The notes below the pieces were generated by a model. That model was not told the DNA's origin, did not search any database, and saw only the letters and a list, made by a program, of their open reading frames with translations. A program made the translations under genes and the position numbers. This document shows, one piece after another, positions 26,901 to 34,855 of a stretch of DNA of 64,000 nt (position 1 is the first letter of the stretch; every line of letters starts with the position of its first letter). Origin of the DNA: CAVSJJ01 sp963771015 (GTDB lineage: Bacteria; Actinomycetota; Actinomycetes; Actinomycetales; Dermatophilaceae); NCBI GenBank assembly GCA_963771015.1, contig CAVYRN010000009.1, positions 248,001 through 312,000 on the forward strand, given 5' to 3'.

Positions 26901-29900
26901 GTGAGTCAGTCCGACTGGTTCGACGGACCCGGCGCCGACGGCCCCGGCGGTGAGGCCGACGGGGGTGCGCCCCCACCCCGCAGCGTCCCTGGCGGGGGGT
27001 CGGGTGCGTCGCGGCGTCGCGGAGCCCTTCTGCCGACCCTGCTCGTCCTCGTGGTGCTGGCCGTCATCGGCTCGATCGCGGCCAACCTGTTCACCGACCT
27101 GTGGTGGTTCGAGTCGGTCGGCTTCCGGGGGGTGTTCCTCACCGAGCTCGGCACGAAGACGGTTCTCTTCGTCCTGGCCGGGGTCATCACCGGTGGTGCG
27201 GTGGCGCTGAGCCTCGCCGTCGCCTACCGCACCCGGCCCCTGTACGTGCCGGTCACCCAGGCCCAGCAGGTCCTCGACCAGTACCGTCAGGCGCTCGACC
27301 CGCTGCGCAGGGTCGGGGTCATCGTCGTGCCGACCATCCTCGGCCTGCTCGCCGGATCCGGGAGCATGGGCGCCTGGAAGACCTTCCTGCTGTGGCGCAA
27401 CGGCGTTCCCTTCAACGTCAAGGACCCGCAGTTCGGGCTCGACATCGGCTTCTTCGTCTTCACCCTGCCGTGGCTGCGGTTCGTCGTCAGCTTCTTCACC
27501 GTCGTCCTCGTCCTCAGCCTGCTCGCTGCCGCCTTCACCCACTACGTCTACGGCGGGCTCCAGCTGCCGGGCCGGGGGAGGAGCACCCGGTCGGCCTTCA
27601 TCCACCTCTCGACGATCGGTGCGCTCCTCGTCCTCGTGCGCGCCGCGAGCTACTGGCTGGGCCGCTACTCGCTCTCGACGAACGACGGCGACCTCTTCAC
27701 CGGCATCACGTACACCGACGCCCACGCCGTCCTGCCGACCAAGGCGATCCTCGCCGTCGCGGCCGCCATGACGGCCGGTTTCTTCCTCGCCTCGATCTGG
27801 ACCCGGAGCTGGCGGCTGCCGCTCATCGGGGTCGGCGGCCTCGTCGTCATGGCGATCGTGGTGGGCGGGATCTACCCTGCGCTCATCCAGTCGATCAAGG
27901 TCCGCCCCTCGGAGAAGTCCCTCGAGGCGAAGTACATCCAGCGCAACATCACCGCGACGCGGGCGGCATACGGCCTGGACGGCATCAAGACGACGACGTA
28001 CTCCGCGACGACCGACGTGGCCGCCGGCCAGCTGCGTGCGGACGCGGCGACGATCCCCGGCATCCGGCTCGTCGACCCCAACGTCGTCTCCCCGACGTTC
28101 CGCCAGCTCGAGGGGCTGCGGCAGTACTACCAGTTCCCGGACATCCTCGACGTCGACCGCTACCCGATCGACGGCAAGGTCCAGGACGCCGTCGTCGCGG
28201 CCCGCGAGATCAACCTCGACGGCGTCCCCTCCGGTCAGCGCAACTGGCTCAACGACCACACCGTCTACACGCACGGGTACGGCTTCGTCGCGGCATACGG
28301 CAACCAGCGCACGGCCGAGGGCGACCCGGTGTTCTTCTCCAGCGGACTGGCCTCCTCGGCGGCGCTGGGCGAGTTCCAGCCGCGGATCTACTTCGGTGAG
28401 TACACGCTCGACTACTCCATCGTGGGCGCGCCCACCGGGGCGACGAAGCGCGAGTTCGACTACCCCGACGACAGTGGGCCGGGCGGCCAGCGCAACACCA
28501 CCTACCAGGGCAGCGGCGGCGTGCCGATCGGGTCGCTCTTCCGTCGTGCCGCGTATGCCGTCAAGTACAGCGAGCCGAAGTTCCTCCTTTCCGACGCAGT
28601 CAACGCCGACTCCAGGCTGCTCGACTACCGCACCCCGAAGGAGCGGGTCGAGCGCGTCGCCCCTTGGCTGACCCTCGACGGCAACGTCTACCCGGCGGTC
28701 GTCGACGGCCGGATCCAGTGGATCGTCGACGGGTTCACGACGACGGCGAACTACCCGAACAGCCAGCTCACCGACCTCAGCCAGGACACGGCCGACTCGG
28801 TCAGCCAGGAGTCGACGGCGGTCAGCGTGAGCAGCGGTCTGGTCAACTACATCCGCAACTCGGTCAAGGCCACCGTCGACGCGTACGACGGCACCGTGCG
28901 GCTCTACGCGTGGGACGAGAACGACCCGATCCTCCAGGCGTGGAGCAAGGCGTTCGGCGGGTCGGTGCGTCCGTTGTCGGAGATCTCCGGTGACCTCATG
29001 CAGCACTTCCGGTACCCGCAGGACCTGTTCAAGGTGCAGCGGCAGATGGTGACGAAGTACCACGTCACCGACCCGAACTCGTTCTACGGCGGCCAGGACT
29101 ACTGGCGGGTGCCGAAGGACCCGACGCACGCGACCCAGGACGTCCCGACCTACTACCAGTCGCTCGCCATGCCCGACCAGAGCGCTCCGGCGTTCTCGCT
29201 GACGACGACGTTCGTCCCCTCCGGTGGGGCGTCCGGCGGCCGCGAGATCCTCCGTGGCTTCCTCGCCGTCGACGCCGATGCGGGTTCGACGGCCGGTCAG
29301 CGCTCGCCGGAGTACGGCACGATGCGGCTGCTCGAGACGCCCGGTGCCTCCAACGTCGACGGGCCGGGACAGGTGGAGAACCAGATCGAGGTCTCGACGG
29401 CGAGATCGGCCAGTCCGTCCGAGCCGCTCAACCTCAGCCAGTTCATCGCGCAGAACCGCCAGTCCGGCAAGACGCTGACGTTCGGCAACCTGCTCACCCT
29501 CCCGGTCGGCCAGGGGCTGCTCTACGTCCAGCCGATGTATGTCCAGGCGAGCAAGGAGGGTGGCTCCTTCCCGCAGATCAAGGCCACGGTCGCGGTCTTC
29601 GGCAAACAGGTCGCGTGGGGTGAGACCCTCAGCCAGGCGCTCGACGGGCTCTTCGGCGGCAACGCCGGAGCGACGGCGGCGGACGCCGGCGCCGGGTCCG
29701 GCGGCGGGGTCGTGACGACACCCGGCACCGGGACCGGCGGTGACGCCTCGGCCTATGCCGCCGCTATCGCCGCGATCCAGCAGGCCTACGACGAGGGCCA
29801 GGCGGCCCTGCGCCGCGGTGACCTGGCCGGGTACGCGACGGCCCAGGACAAGCTCAAGGCGGCCATCGCCGCGGCGGCGGCCCTGGAGCCGTCGGGGACC

Positions 29901-29957
29901 TCCGGGTCCTCGGCCACGCCGAGCCCGAGCCCGAGCCCGAGCGCGACGGGCGGCTGA
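26901..29957 (+). CDS. UPF0182 family large membrane protein (Rv3193c-type)
   Basis: 1018 residues. Seven probable transmembrane helices in the first ~310 residues (first at about 43-65), then a long extracytoplasmic domain of ~600 residues with many Tyr/Asp-rich strands, and a low-complexity Gly/Ala/Ser/Pro tail ending in a (SP)n repeat. Conserved in actinobacteria and cyanobacteria; function unknown. GTG 26901 has a GAGG site upstream, and TAGGTT at about 26842 could be the -10 box. Confidence 0.9.
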   Translation: MSQSDWFDGPGADGPGGEADGGAPPPRSVPGGGSGASRRRGALLPTLLVLVVLAVIGSIAANLFTDLWWFESVGFRGVFLTELGTKTVLFVLAGVITGGAVALSLAVAYRTRPLYVPVTQAQQVLDQYRQALDPLRRVGVIVVPTILGLLAGSGSMGAWKTFLLWRNGVPFNVKDPQFGLDIGFFVFTLPWLRFVVSFFTVVLVLSLLAAAFTHYVYGGLQLPGRGRSTRSAFIHLSTIGALLVLVRAASYWLGRYSLSTNDGDLFTGITYTDAHAVLPTKAILAVAAAMTAGFFLASIWTRSWRLPLIGVGGLVVMAIVVGGIYPALIQSIKVRPSEKSLEAKYIQRNITATRAAYGLDGIKTTTYSATTDVAAGQLRADAATIPGIRLVDPNVVSPTFRQLEGLRQYYQFPDILDVDRYPIDGKVQDAVVAAREINLDGVPSGQRNWLNDHTVYTHGYGFVAAYGNQRTAEGDPVFFSSGLASSAALGEFQPRIYFGEYTLDYSIVGAPTGATKREFDYPDDSGPGGQRNTTYQGSGGVPIGSLFRRAAYAVKYSEPKFLLSDAVNADSRLLDYRTPKERVERVAPWLTLDGNVYPAVVDGRIQWIVDGFTTTANYPNSQLTDLSQDTADSVSQESTAVSVSSGLVNYIRNSVKATVDAYDGTVRLYAWDENDPILQAWSKAFGGSVRPLSEISGDLMQHFRYPQDLFKVQRQMVTKYHVTDPNSFYGGQDYWRVPKDPTHATQDVPTYYQSLAMPDQSAPAFSLTTTFVPSGGASGGREILRGFLAVDADAGSTAGQRSPEYGTMRLLETPGASNVDGPGQVENQIEVSTARSASPSEPLNLSQFIAQNRQSGKTLTFGNLLTLPVGQGLLYVQPMYVQASKEGGSFPQIKATVAVFGKQVAWGETLSQALDGLFGGNAGATAADAGAGSGGGVVTTPGTGTGGDASAYAAAIAAIQQAYDEGQAALRRGDLAGYATAQDKLKAAIAAAAALEPSGTSGSSATPSPSPSPSATGG

Positions 29958-29981
29958 GTGCGCGGGTGCGCGCCACGGCGA

Positions 29982-30008
29982 CCGACGGGCCCGCCGGGCG
30001 GGTGTCGG
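29982..30008 (+). terminator. Possible terminator hairpin after the UPF0182 gene
   Basis: Imperfect hairpin: CCGAC pairs with GTCGG around an inner CCCGC/GCGGG stem. It sits 25 nt after the stop. Weak evidence because of mismatches and no T-run. Confidence 0.35.
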
Positions 30009-30025
30009 CCTGACCCCGAGCGGAT

Positions 30026-30055
30026 TTGGCGTCTGTGGTGGCCCTCACGTAGGGT
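30026..30055 (+). promoter_or_regulatory. Predicted promoter of the initiator tRNA gene
   Basis: TTGGCG (30026-30031) and TAGGGT (30050-30055) with an 18-nt spacer, about 55 nt before the tRNA. Confidence 0.55.
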
Positions 30056-30108
30056 TGGTGAGTACCGAGCGGCCGACATGGGCGCGATCCAGACGGTCTC
30101 TCACTCGA

Positions 30109-30185
30109 CGCGGGGTGGAGCAGCTCGGTAGCTCGCCGGGCTCATAACCCGGAGGTCGCAGGTTCAAATCCTGCCCCCGCTACCA
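30109..30185 (+). tRNA. Initiator tRNA-fMet (CAT)
   Basis: Complete 77-nt cloverleaf with encoded CCA. Anticodon loop CTCATAA (CAT); anticodon stem with three consecutive G-C pairs (GGG/CCC), the initiator hallmark; first acceptor position C1 is unpaired with U72, also typical of initiators. D arm GAGC/GCTC, T arm GCAGG-TTCAAAT-CCTGC. Confidence 0.96.
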
Positions 30186-30190
30186 CGGCA

Positions 30191-30228
30191 GTGGCCCCCA
30201 CCGGACTCGGTGGGGGCCACTTCGTTGT
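30191..30228 (+). terminator. Intrinsic terminator of the tRNA gene
   Basis: Perfect 13-bp stem (30191-30203 with 30208-30220), GACT loop, followed by TTCGTTGT; starts 5 nt after the tRNA. Confidence 0.85.
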
Positions 30229-30272
30229 GAGGCGGCCGCGTCGTCCCGATGTGTCGTGGCGTTGCGGGGGGC

Positions 30273-30303
30273 TTGTTGCAAATGGCTTGCAACAAACTAG
30301 ACT
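30273..30303 (+). promoter_or_regulatory. Nur-type operator overlapping the promoter of the nickel transporter operon
   Basis: Perfect palindrome TTGTTGCAA-N5-TTGCAACAA (30273-30295) containing the published Streptomyces Nur consensus tTGCaa-N5-ttGCAA. It covers the expected -35 region of a TAGACT -10 box (30298-30303) that lies 6 nt before the GTG start, so binding would block transcription. Nur represses nickel uptake when nickel is sufficient. Confidence 0.8.
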
Positions 30304-30309
30304 GCCGAG

Positions 30310-31401
30310 GTGCACATCCCCGACGGATACCTCAGCCCCGCGACCTGCGCGGTCGGCTTCGCCGTGGCCGTGCCGACGCTCGCCGTGGCTTCGCGCCGGG
30401 TGACCGACGTCGTCAAGAGCCGCAACGTCCCGCGGCTCGCGCTCTTCGCGGCGCTGTCCTTCGTCGTCATGATGTTCAACATCCCCATCCCGGACGGCAC
30501 GACGGCCCATGCCGTCGGGGCGGTGGTCATCGCCATCGCCCTCGGCCCGTGGGCGGCGATGATCGCGGTCTCCGTGGCCCTGCTGTTCCAGGCGCTGCTC
30601 TTCGGCGACGGAGGAGTCCTGGCCTACGGCGTCAACGTGACGAACATGGCCATCGTCATGCCGCTCGTCGGGTATGCCGTCTATCGCCTCGTCTCCGGGC
30701 GCGCCCCCCTCGACGCACGACGCCGGGTCGTCGCCGCCGCCCTCGGCGGGTATGCCGGCATCAACGCCTCCGCGCTCGCCACCGGCATCGAGCTCGGCAT
30801 CCAGCCCGACCTCTTCCACACGGCGGCCGGGGTCCCGCTCTACTCGCCCTACAGCCTGTCCCAGGCCATCCCGGCGATGATGCTGGCACACCTCACCCTC
30901 GCCGGGTTCGCCGAGGCCGTCCTCACGGCCGGTGTCCTCGCCTACCTCCAACGTGCCGACCTCGCCAGCCTGGTCCGGACCCACCGCGGCATACCGCTGC
31001 ACGCCGGGGACGTCGCCGACGCCGAGCAGCGTCCGGGCCGGCTCACACCAGCCCGGGTCGCGGTCGGAGTCATGGCGCTGATGGTCGTCCTCACCCCGCT
31101 CGGCCTGCTCGCGCCCGGTGGCGCCTTCGGGGAGTCGGCCCCGCAGGACCTCAACCTCGGCCAGCTCGGGCTCTCGGCGGTGCCCGCCGGCCTGGCGAAG
31201 TACTCGGGGTTCTGGAGCCACACCCTCCTCGGCGGCTACGGCTTCGCCGGCGGCCAGCGCTCCAACCTCGCCTACCTCCTCTCGGCGCTCGTCGGCATCG
31301 TCGTCGTCGGCGCGGCGATCTTCGCCGTCGCCTCCCTGGTGCGCCTGCTCACCGGCCGCCGGACGAGCCGGACCGAGGACCGGGATGAGGTCCATGTCTG
31401 A
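30310..31401 (+). CDS. Nickel/cobalt ECF transporter substrate-binding membrane protein, CbiM/NikM-N fusion
   Basis: 363 residues. The N terminus MHIPDGYLSP supplies the metal-binding His2 and amino group of CbiM/NikM S components; about 7-8 transmembrane helices follow, and the C-terminal ~130 residues (helix near 240-258, extracytoplasmic loop, final helix near 320-340) match a fused CbiN/NikN-like part. It captures Ni2+ or Co2+ for the CbiQ/CbiO energising module. The Nur-like operator and a nickel SOD gene in the same window favour nickel. GTG 30310 is leaderless or nearly so. Confidence 0.9.
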   Translation: MHIPDGYLSPATCAVGFAVAVPTLAVASRRVTDVVKSRNVPRLALFAALSFVVMMFNIPIPDGTTAHAVGAVVIAIALGPWAAMIAVSVALLFQALLFGDGGVLAYGVNVTNMAIVMPLVGYAVYRLVSGRAPLDARRRVVAAALGGYAGINASALATGIELGIQPDLFHTAAGVPLYSPYSLSQAIPAMMLAHLTLAGFAEAVLTAGVLAYLQRADLASLVRTHRGIPLHAGDVADAEQRPGRLTPARVAVGVMALMVVLTPLGLLAPGGAFGESAPQDLNLGQLGLSAVPAGLAKYSGFWSHTLLGGYGFAGGQRSNLAYLLSALVGIVVVGAAIFAVASLVRLLTGRRTSRTEDRDEVHV

Positions 31402-32329
31402 GGCGGCGCCGGCGGAGCGCACCCCGTCCTGGCTGCTCGCCGCGGAGCCCGCCGTCTGCCAGTGCGGCCCCTCGAGCCGCTGGCGGCGCGGCTCGTTCGT
31501 CGAGAGGACGCTCACCGGCGGCGCGGACCTGGTCCGCCAGGTCATGTTCAGCGAGGAGACCGCCTCCCGGGACGGTCTGCTGCAGCGGGTCGACCCCCGG
31601 GCCAAGCTCGTCTCGATGCTCGCCGTGCTCATCGGGACGGCCTACGTCCATCACCTGCTCACCCTCGTCGTCGTGTATGCCGTGACCCTCGCCCTCGCGG
31701 TCGCCTCGCGGCTGCCCGTCGGGCTCATGGTCAAGCGGGTATGGCTCGTCGTGCCGCTCTTCACGGCGATCGCGGTGCTCCCGGCCACACTCTCGGTCGT
31801 CACCCCGGGCGACCTCGTGCTCCACCTGTGGACGTGGCATGGCAGCCCCCAGGGGGTGACGGCGCAGGGCATGGTGACGGCCACGCTCGTCGTCGCCCGG
31901 GTCGGGGTGTCGATCTCGCTCGTCACGCTGCTGACCCTGACGACGACCTGGACCCGGCTGCTCGCGGCGCTGCGCGCCCTCGGGGTGCCCCGGATGTTCG
32001 TCCTCGTCGTCGGGATGGCCTATCGCTACGTCTTCATGCTGCTCGGCGCCCTCACCGACATGTACGAGTCGCGCAAGGCCCGAACCCTCGGCGCCGTCCG
32101 CCACGACGGGTCGGCCCGACGCTTCGTCGCGGCGTCGGCCGGTGCCCTCGTCGGCAAGGCCAACCACCTCTCCGAGGAGGTCCACCAGGCGATGGTCGCG
32201 CGCGGCTACCGGGGGAACGCCCGCACCCTGGACGCCTTCGTCCTGCGGGTCGCCGACGTCGCGGTCGTCACGGTGGCACTGGGCTGGGCCGCCCTCATCG
32301 TGTGGGGGGACGTCCGCCTTGGCCGCTGA
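31385..32329 (+). CDS. ECF transporter T component (CbiQ/NikQ family)
   Basis: 314 residues from ATG 31385 (ATG 31394 is an alternative; the first has a better-spaced GAGGA). Several transmembrane helices and the CbiQ cytoplasmic coupling motifs with Ala-Arg-Gly: SRKARTLG near 235 and AMVARGYRG near 275. It transmits ATPase movement to the S component. The N-terminal 60 residues contain CQCG and are longer than in many homologues. Overlaps both neighbours, so the three genes form one operon. Confidence 0.9.
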   Translation: MRSMSEAAPAERTPSWLLAAEPAVCQCGPSSRWRRGSFVERTLTGGADLVRQVMFSEETASRDGLLQRVDPRAKLVSMLAVLIGTAYVHHLLTLVVVYAVTLALAVASRLPVGLMVKRVWLVVPLFTAIAVLPATLSVVTPGDLVLHLWTWHGSPQGVTAQGMVTATLVVARVGVSISLVTLLTLTTTWTRLLAALRALGVPRMFVLVVGMAYRYVFMLLGALTDMYESRKARTLGAVRHDGSARRFVAASAGALVGKANHLSEEVHQAMVARGYRGNARTLDAFVLRVADVAVVTVALGWAALIVWGDVRLGR

Positions 32330-33230
32330 CCCGACGACCGCGCTCGGCCCGAGGGGCGCCGTGGATGCGACGAGGGACCTCGCCGCCGACCCCGACGCCG
32401 AAGGGCTGGTCTTCGCTTGCCGCGACCTCCGCTACGCCTACCTCGACCGGTTCCCGGCCCTGGCCGGGGTGTCCCTTGACGTACGGGCCGGGGAGCGGGT
32501 GGCGCTGGTGGGCGCCAACGGCTGCGGGAAGTCGACCCTGCTCAAGGTCCTCGACGGTCTCGTCCATCCGCGGGAAGGGACGATCCACGCCTTCGGCGAG
32601 CCGATCACCGAGGACACCCTCGAGGACGAGGACGTCAACCGGCGGTTCCGCTCGCGGGTCGGCTTCGTCTTCCAGAACTCCGACAGCCAGGTCTTCTCCC
32701 CGACCGTGCGTGAGGAGGTCGCCTTCGGCTGCCTCCAGCTCGGGATGAGCGAGGCCGAGACGAGAGTGCGCGTCGACGACGTCCTCGCGCTGCTCGAGAT
32801 CGCCGACCTCGCCGACCGTGCGCCGTTCCAGCTCTCGGGCGGGCAGAAGAAGCGGGTCGCCATCGCCTCGGTCCTCGTCATGAACCCCCAGGTGCTGCTC
32901 TTCGACGAGCCCACCGCCGCCCTCGACCCGCGCACCCAGCACTGGCTCGTCGGGCTCATCCGCCGGCTCGGCGAGGCGGGGAAGACGATCATCGTGGCCA
33001 CCCACGACCTCGACGTCCTCGACGAGATCGCCGGCCGGTGCATCGTCTTCGCCGAGGACCACACGGTGGTCGCCGACGGAACCCCCGGTGATGTCCTGGC
33101 CGACCGGGACCTCCTCGTCGAGGTCAACCTCGTCCACGAGCACACCCATCGGCACTGGGCGGGCGGGTCGGTCCTCGAGCACTCGCACCCGCACCCCTCG
33201 TCCGGCGGCCATCACCACCACGACGGCTGA
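32319..33230 (+). CDS. ECF transporter ATPase (CbiO/NikO family) with His-rich tail
   Basis: 303 residues from TTG 32319 (GTG 32361 is an alternative). ABC ATPase: Walker A GANGCGKST, Q-loop FVFQNSDSQVFSPTV typical of CbiO, signature LSGGQKKR, Walker B VLLFDEPTAALD, switch ATHDLD. The last ~30 residues are histidine-rich (HEHTHRHW ... HSHPHP ... HHHH), a plausible nickel/cobalt-binding store or sensor not universal in the family. Starts inside the cbiQ-like gene (11-nt overlap). Confidence 0.92.
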   Translation: MAADPTTALGPRGAVDATRDLAADPDAEGLVFACRDLRYAYLDRFPALAGVSLDVRAGERVALVGANGCGKSTLLKVLDGLVHPREGTIHAFGEPITEDTLEDEDVNRRFRSRVGFVFQNSDSQVFSPTVREEVAFGCLQLGMSEAETRVRVDDVLALLEIADLADRAPFQLSGGQKKRVAIASVLVMNPQVLLFDEPTAALDPRTQHWLVGLIRRLGEAGKTIIVATHDLDVLDEIAGRCIVFAEDHTVVADGTPGDVLADRDLLVEVNLVHEHTHRHWAGGSVLEHSHPHPSSGGHHHHDG

Positions 33231-33257
33231 CCCCGCCGCCTCACCGACCTTCCGGCA

Positions 33258-33302
33258 TTCGAGGTATTCCGGTGCCGTCTGCGGGCCTCGGAATACCTCG
33301 AA
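33258..33302. terminator. Large inverted repeat between convergent genes
   Basis: Perfect 14-bp arms (33258-33271 and 33289-33302), 17-nt loop, 27 nt after the transporter operon and 10 nt before the end of the convergent LCP gene; likely a shared terminator. Confidence 0.65.
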
Positions 33303-33311
33303 CCAGGGTCG

Positions 33312-34673
33312 TCAGGGGCCGCTCGACGCCTGGGACGGGCTCGAGGTACTCGAGGTCGCCGCAGATGCCGCCGACGACGTCGGGCTGGTGGACGGCGCCG
33401 GGGCGGCCACCTCCGCCGAATGTGCGGCGAGGGCGTGCTGGATGTACTTCTTGAGCGGCCCGTAGCTGAACGTCCCTGCCCTCGGCAGCACGACGCTCTG
33501 CTTCGACACCCAACCGGTGGTGAGCATCGGGTCCTTCTTGTCGGTGAGGTTGATGCTCTTCATCGCGCCCTGGGGCATGCCGTTGGCGAGCTCGATCAGG
33601 GTCTTGGCCTCGCCCGTCGACAGGCTCGTCGTCACGTGGGAGCCCAGCGCCGACATGAGGTTGAAGACCGTCACGGGGTTGGCGAGCGCACCGGCCGACG
33701 TCGCGGCCTTCTTGAGGGCGATCATGATCTTCTGCTGGTTGGCCTGCCGGTCGAAGTCCCCGCCGTTGAGGCCGAAGTCCTTGTAGGAGTATGTGTTGGC
33801 GTCACCGCGGGCCCGGGCCAGGTCGAGTGCCTGCTGCCCGGTGAGGTGATACATCCCGTTGTGCGGGTAGTAGACGTTGCGGCACGAGATGTCGTTCGAG
33901 GCCCGGCAGGCCCGCGAGTCGAGGTTCGTGTCGTAGATCCCGTTGGCGCCGTCACCCACGACGTGGACGTCGATCCCGCCGACGGCGTTGACCGCGTCGC
34001 GCAGCACCGTGTAGTCGACGTGGGCCCAGTACTGCGGCACGAGCCCGGTCACCTCGCCGAGCACCTGCATGAGGTCCTTCGCGCCTGCGGCATCCTGCTT
34101 GGCATACGTCTTGGCGTTCGCCTTGGTCGTCGTGACCAACCCGCTGCCGCACTCGTAGACGGCGTTGATCTTGCTGTAGTAGCCGATCAGGCACGGCTTG
34201 TTGTTGTGCAGCGGGAGCTTGACCCACAGGTCACGCGGTACCGCGACCATCGAGACGGCCTTGGTCTTGGCGTCGATGCTCAGGATCTGGATCGAGTCGG
34301 TGAGCCAGAGCCCACCGCCACCGGACTGCTTGATGTGTCCCTGGTCGTCCTGCGAGGTACCGAAGATGACGATGTTCGTCCGGCCGTGCGCGTCGGTCTT
34401 GAGGGGGTCGCCGCTCTTGACGAGATCGATGACCGACCCACCACCTTGGAAGACCTCGCTCGAGACGGCCGCGCCCTTGACGAGAAGGGTGGAGGTGACG
34501 CCGATGACGACGGCGGCGATCGTGGCGGCCGCGATGAGGGCGCCCAGCACCCAGCGCCGTCGGCGCCGACGGCGCCGGTGCTGAGGGTGGGACCGGTCAC
34601 GACGGGAGCGCACGGGAGTGGCCTCGTCCGCTGGGTCCGGGCCCTCCGCCGCCTCGAGGGGGTCGTGGGTCAC
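33312..34673 (-). CDS. LytR-CpsA-Psr (LCP) family cell-wall ligase
   Basis: 453 residues. Short cytoplasmic N terminus with a run of eight arginines (about 33-40), one transmembrane helix at about 41-66, then the LCP catalytic domain: NIVIFGTSQDD, DSIQILSIDAKT, VPRDLWVKLP, and the arginine-containing LDLARARGDANTYSYKDFG followed by DFDRQANQQ. C-terminal Ala/Ser/Thr-rich tail. LCP enzymes transfer anionic polymers such as arabinogalactan or teichoic acids to peptidoglycan. GTG 34673. The rml genes at the far end supply rhamnose used in such linkers. Confidence 0.92.
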   Translation of the reverse strand: MTHDPLEAAEGPDPADEATPVRSRRDRSHPQHRRRRRRRRWVLGALIAAATIAAVVIGVTSTLLVKGAAVSSEVFQGGGSVIDLVKSGDPLKTDAHGRTNIVIFGTSQDDQGHIKQSGGGGLWLTDSIQILSIDAKTKAVSMVAVPRDLWVKLPLHNNKPCLIGYYSKINAVYECGSGLVTTTKANAKTYAKQDAAGAKDLMQVLGEVTGLVPQYWAHVDYTVLRDAVNAVGGIDVHVVGDGANGIYDTNLDSRACRASNDISCRNVYYPHNGMYHLTGQQALDLARARGDANTYSYKDFGLNGGDFDRQANQQKIMIALKKAATSAGALANPVTVFNLMSALGSHVTTSLSTGEAKTLIELANGMPQGAMKSINLTDKKDPMLTTGWVSKQSVVLPRAGTFSYGPLKKYIQHALAAHSAEVAAPAPSTSPTSSAASAATSSTSSPSQASSGP

Positions 34674-34855
34674 CGGACCAGGGTACGGGGCCGTTCCTGG
34701 GCGTTCCCTGGACGGTCCAGGACAGTTTCCCCCTCGTTCGGGTTCACCGGCACGGCTCGCGAGGTGGCATCGACCCCGGCCGACGGGTCGATGCGGCTCG
34801 CAAGAAGCCCGGCGGATCGGGGATGCCGTGCCCGCCTCCCGACGTTGGCACCGAC

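Noticed and set aside
26760..29129. Upstream extension of the PPA1309 reading frame to 968 codons
   Set aside because: Runs antisense to the UPF0182 gene; family homology begins at ATG 26759.
33258..33302. Riboswitch-like element near the nickel/cobalt transporter
   Set aside because: The structure is downstream of the operon between convergent genes, so a terminator is the simpler explanation; no cobalamin or NiCo riboswitch is possible upstream because the start is leaderless.
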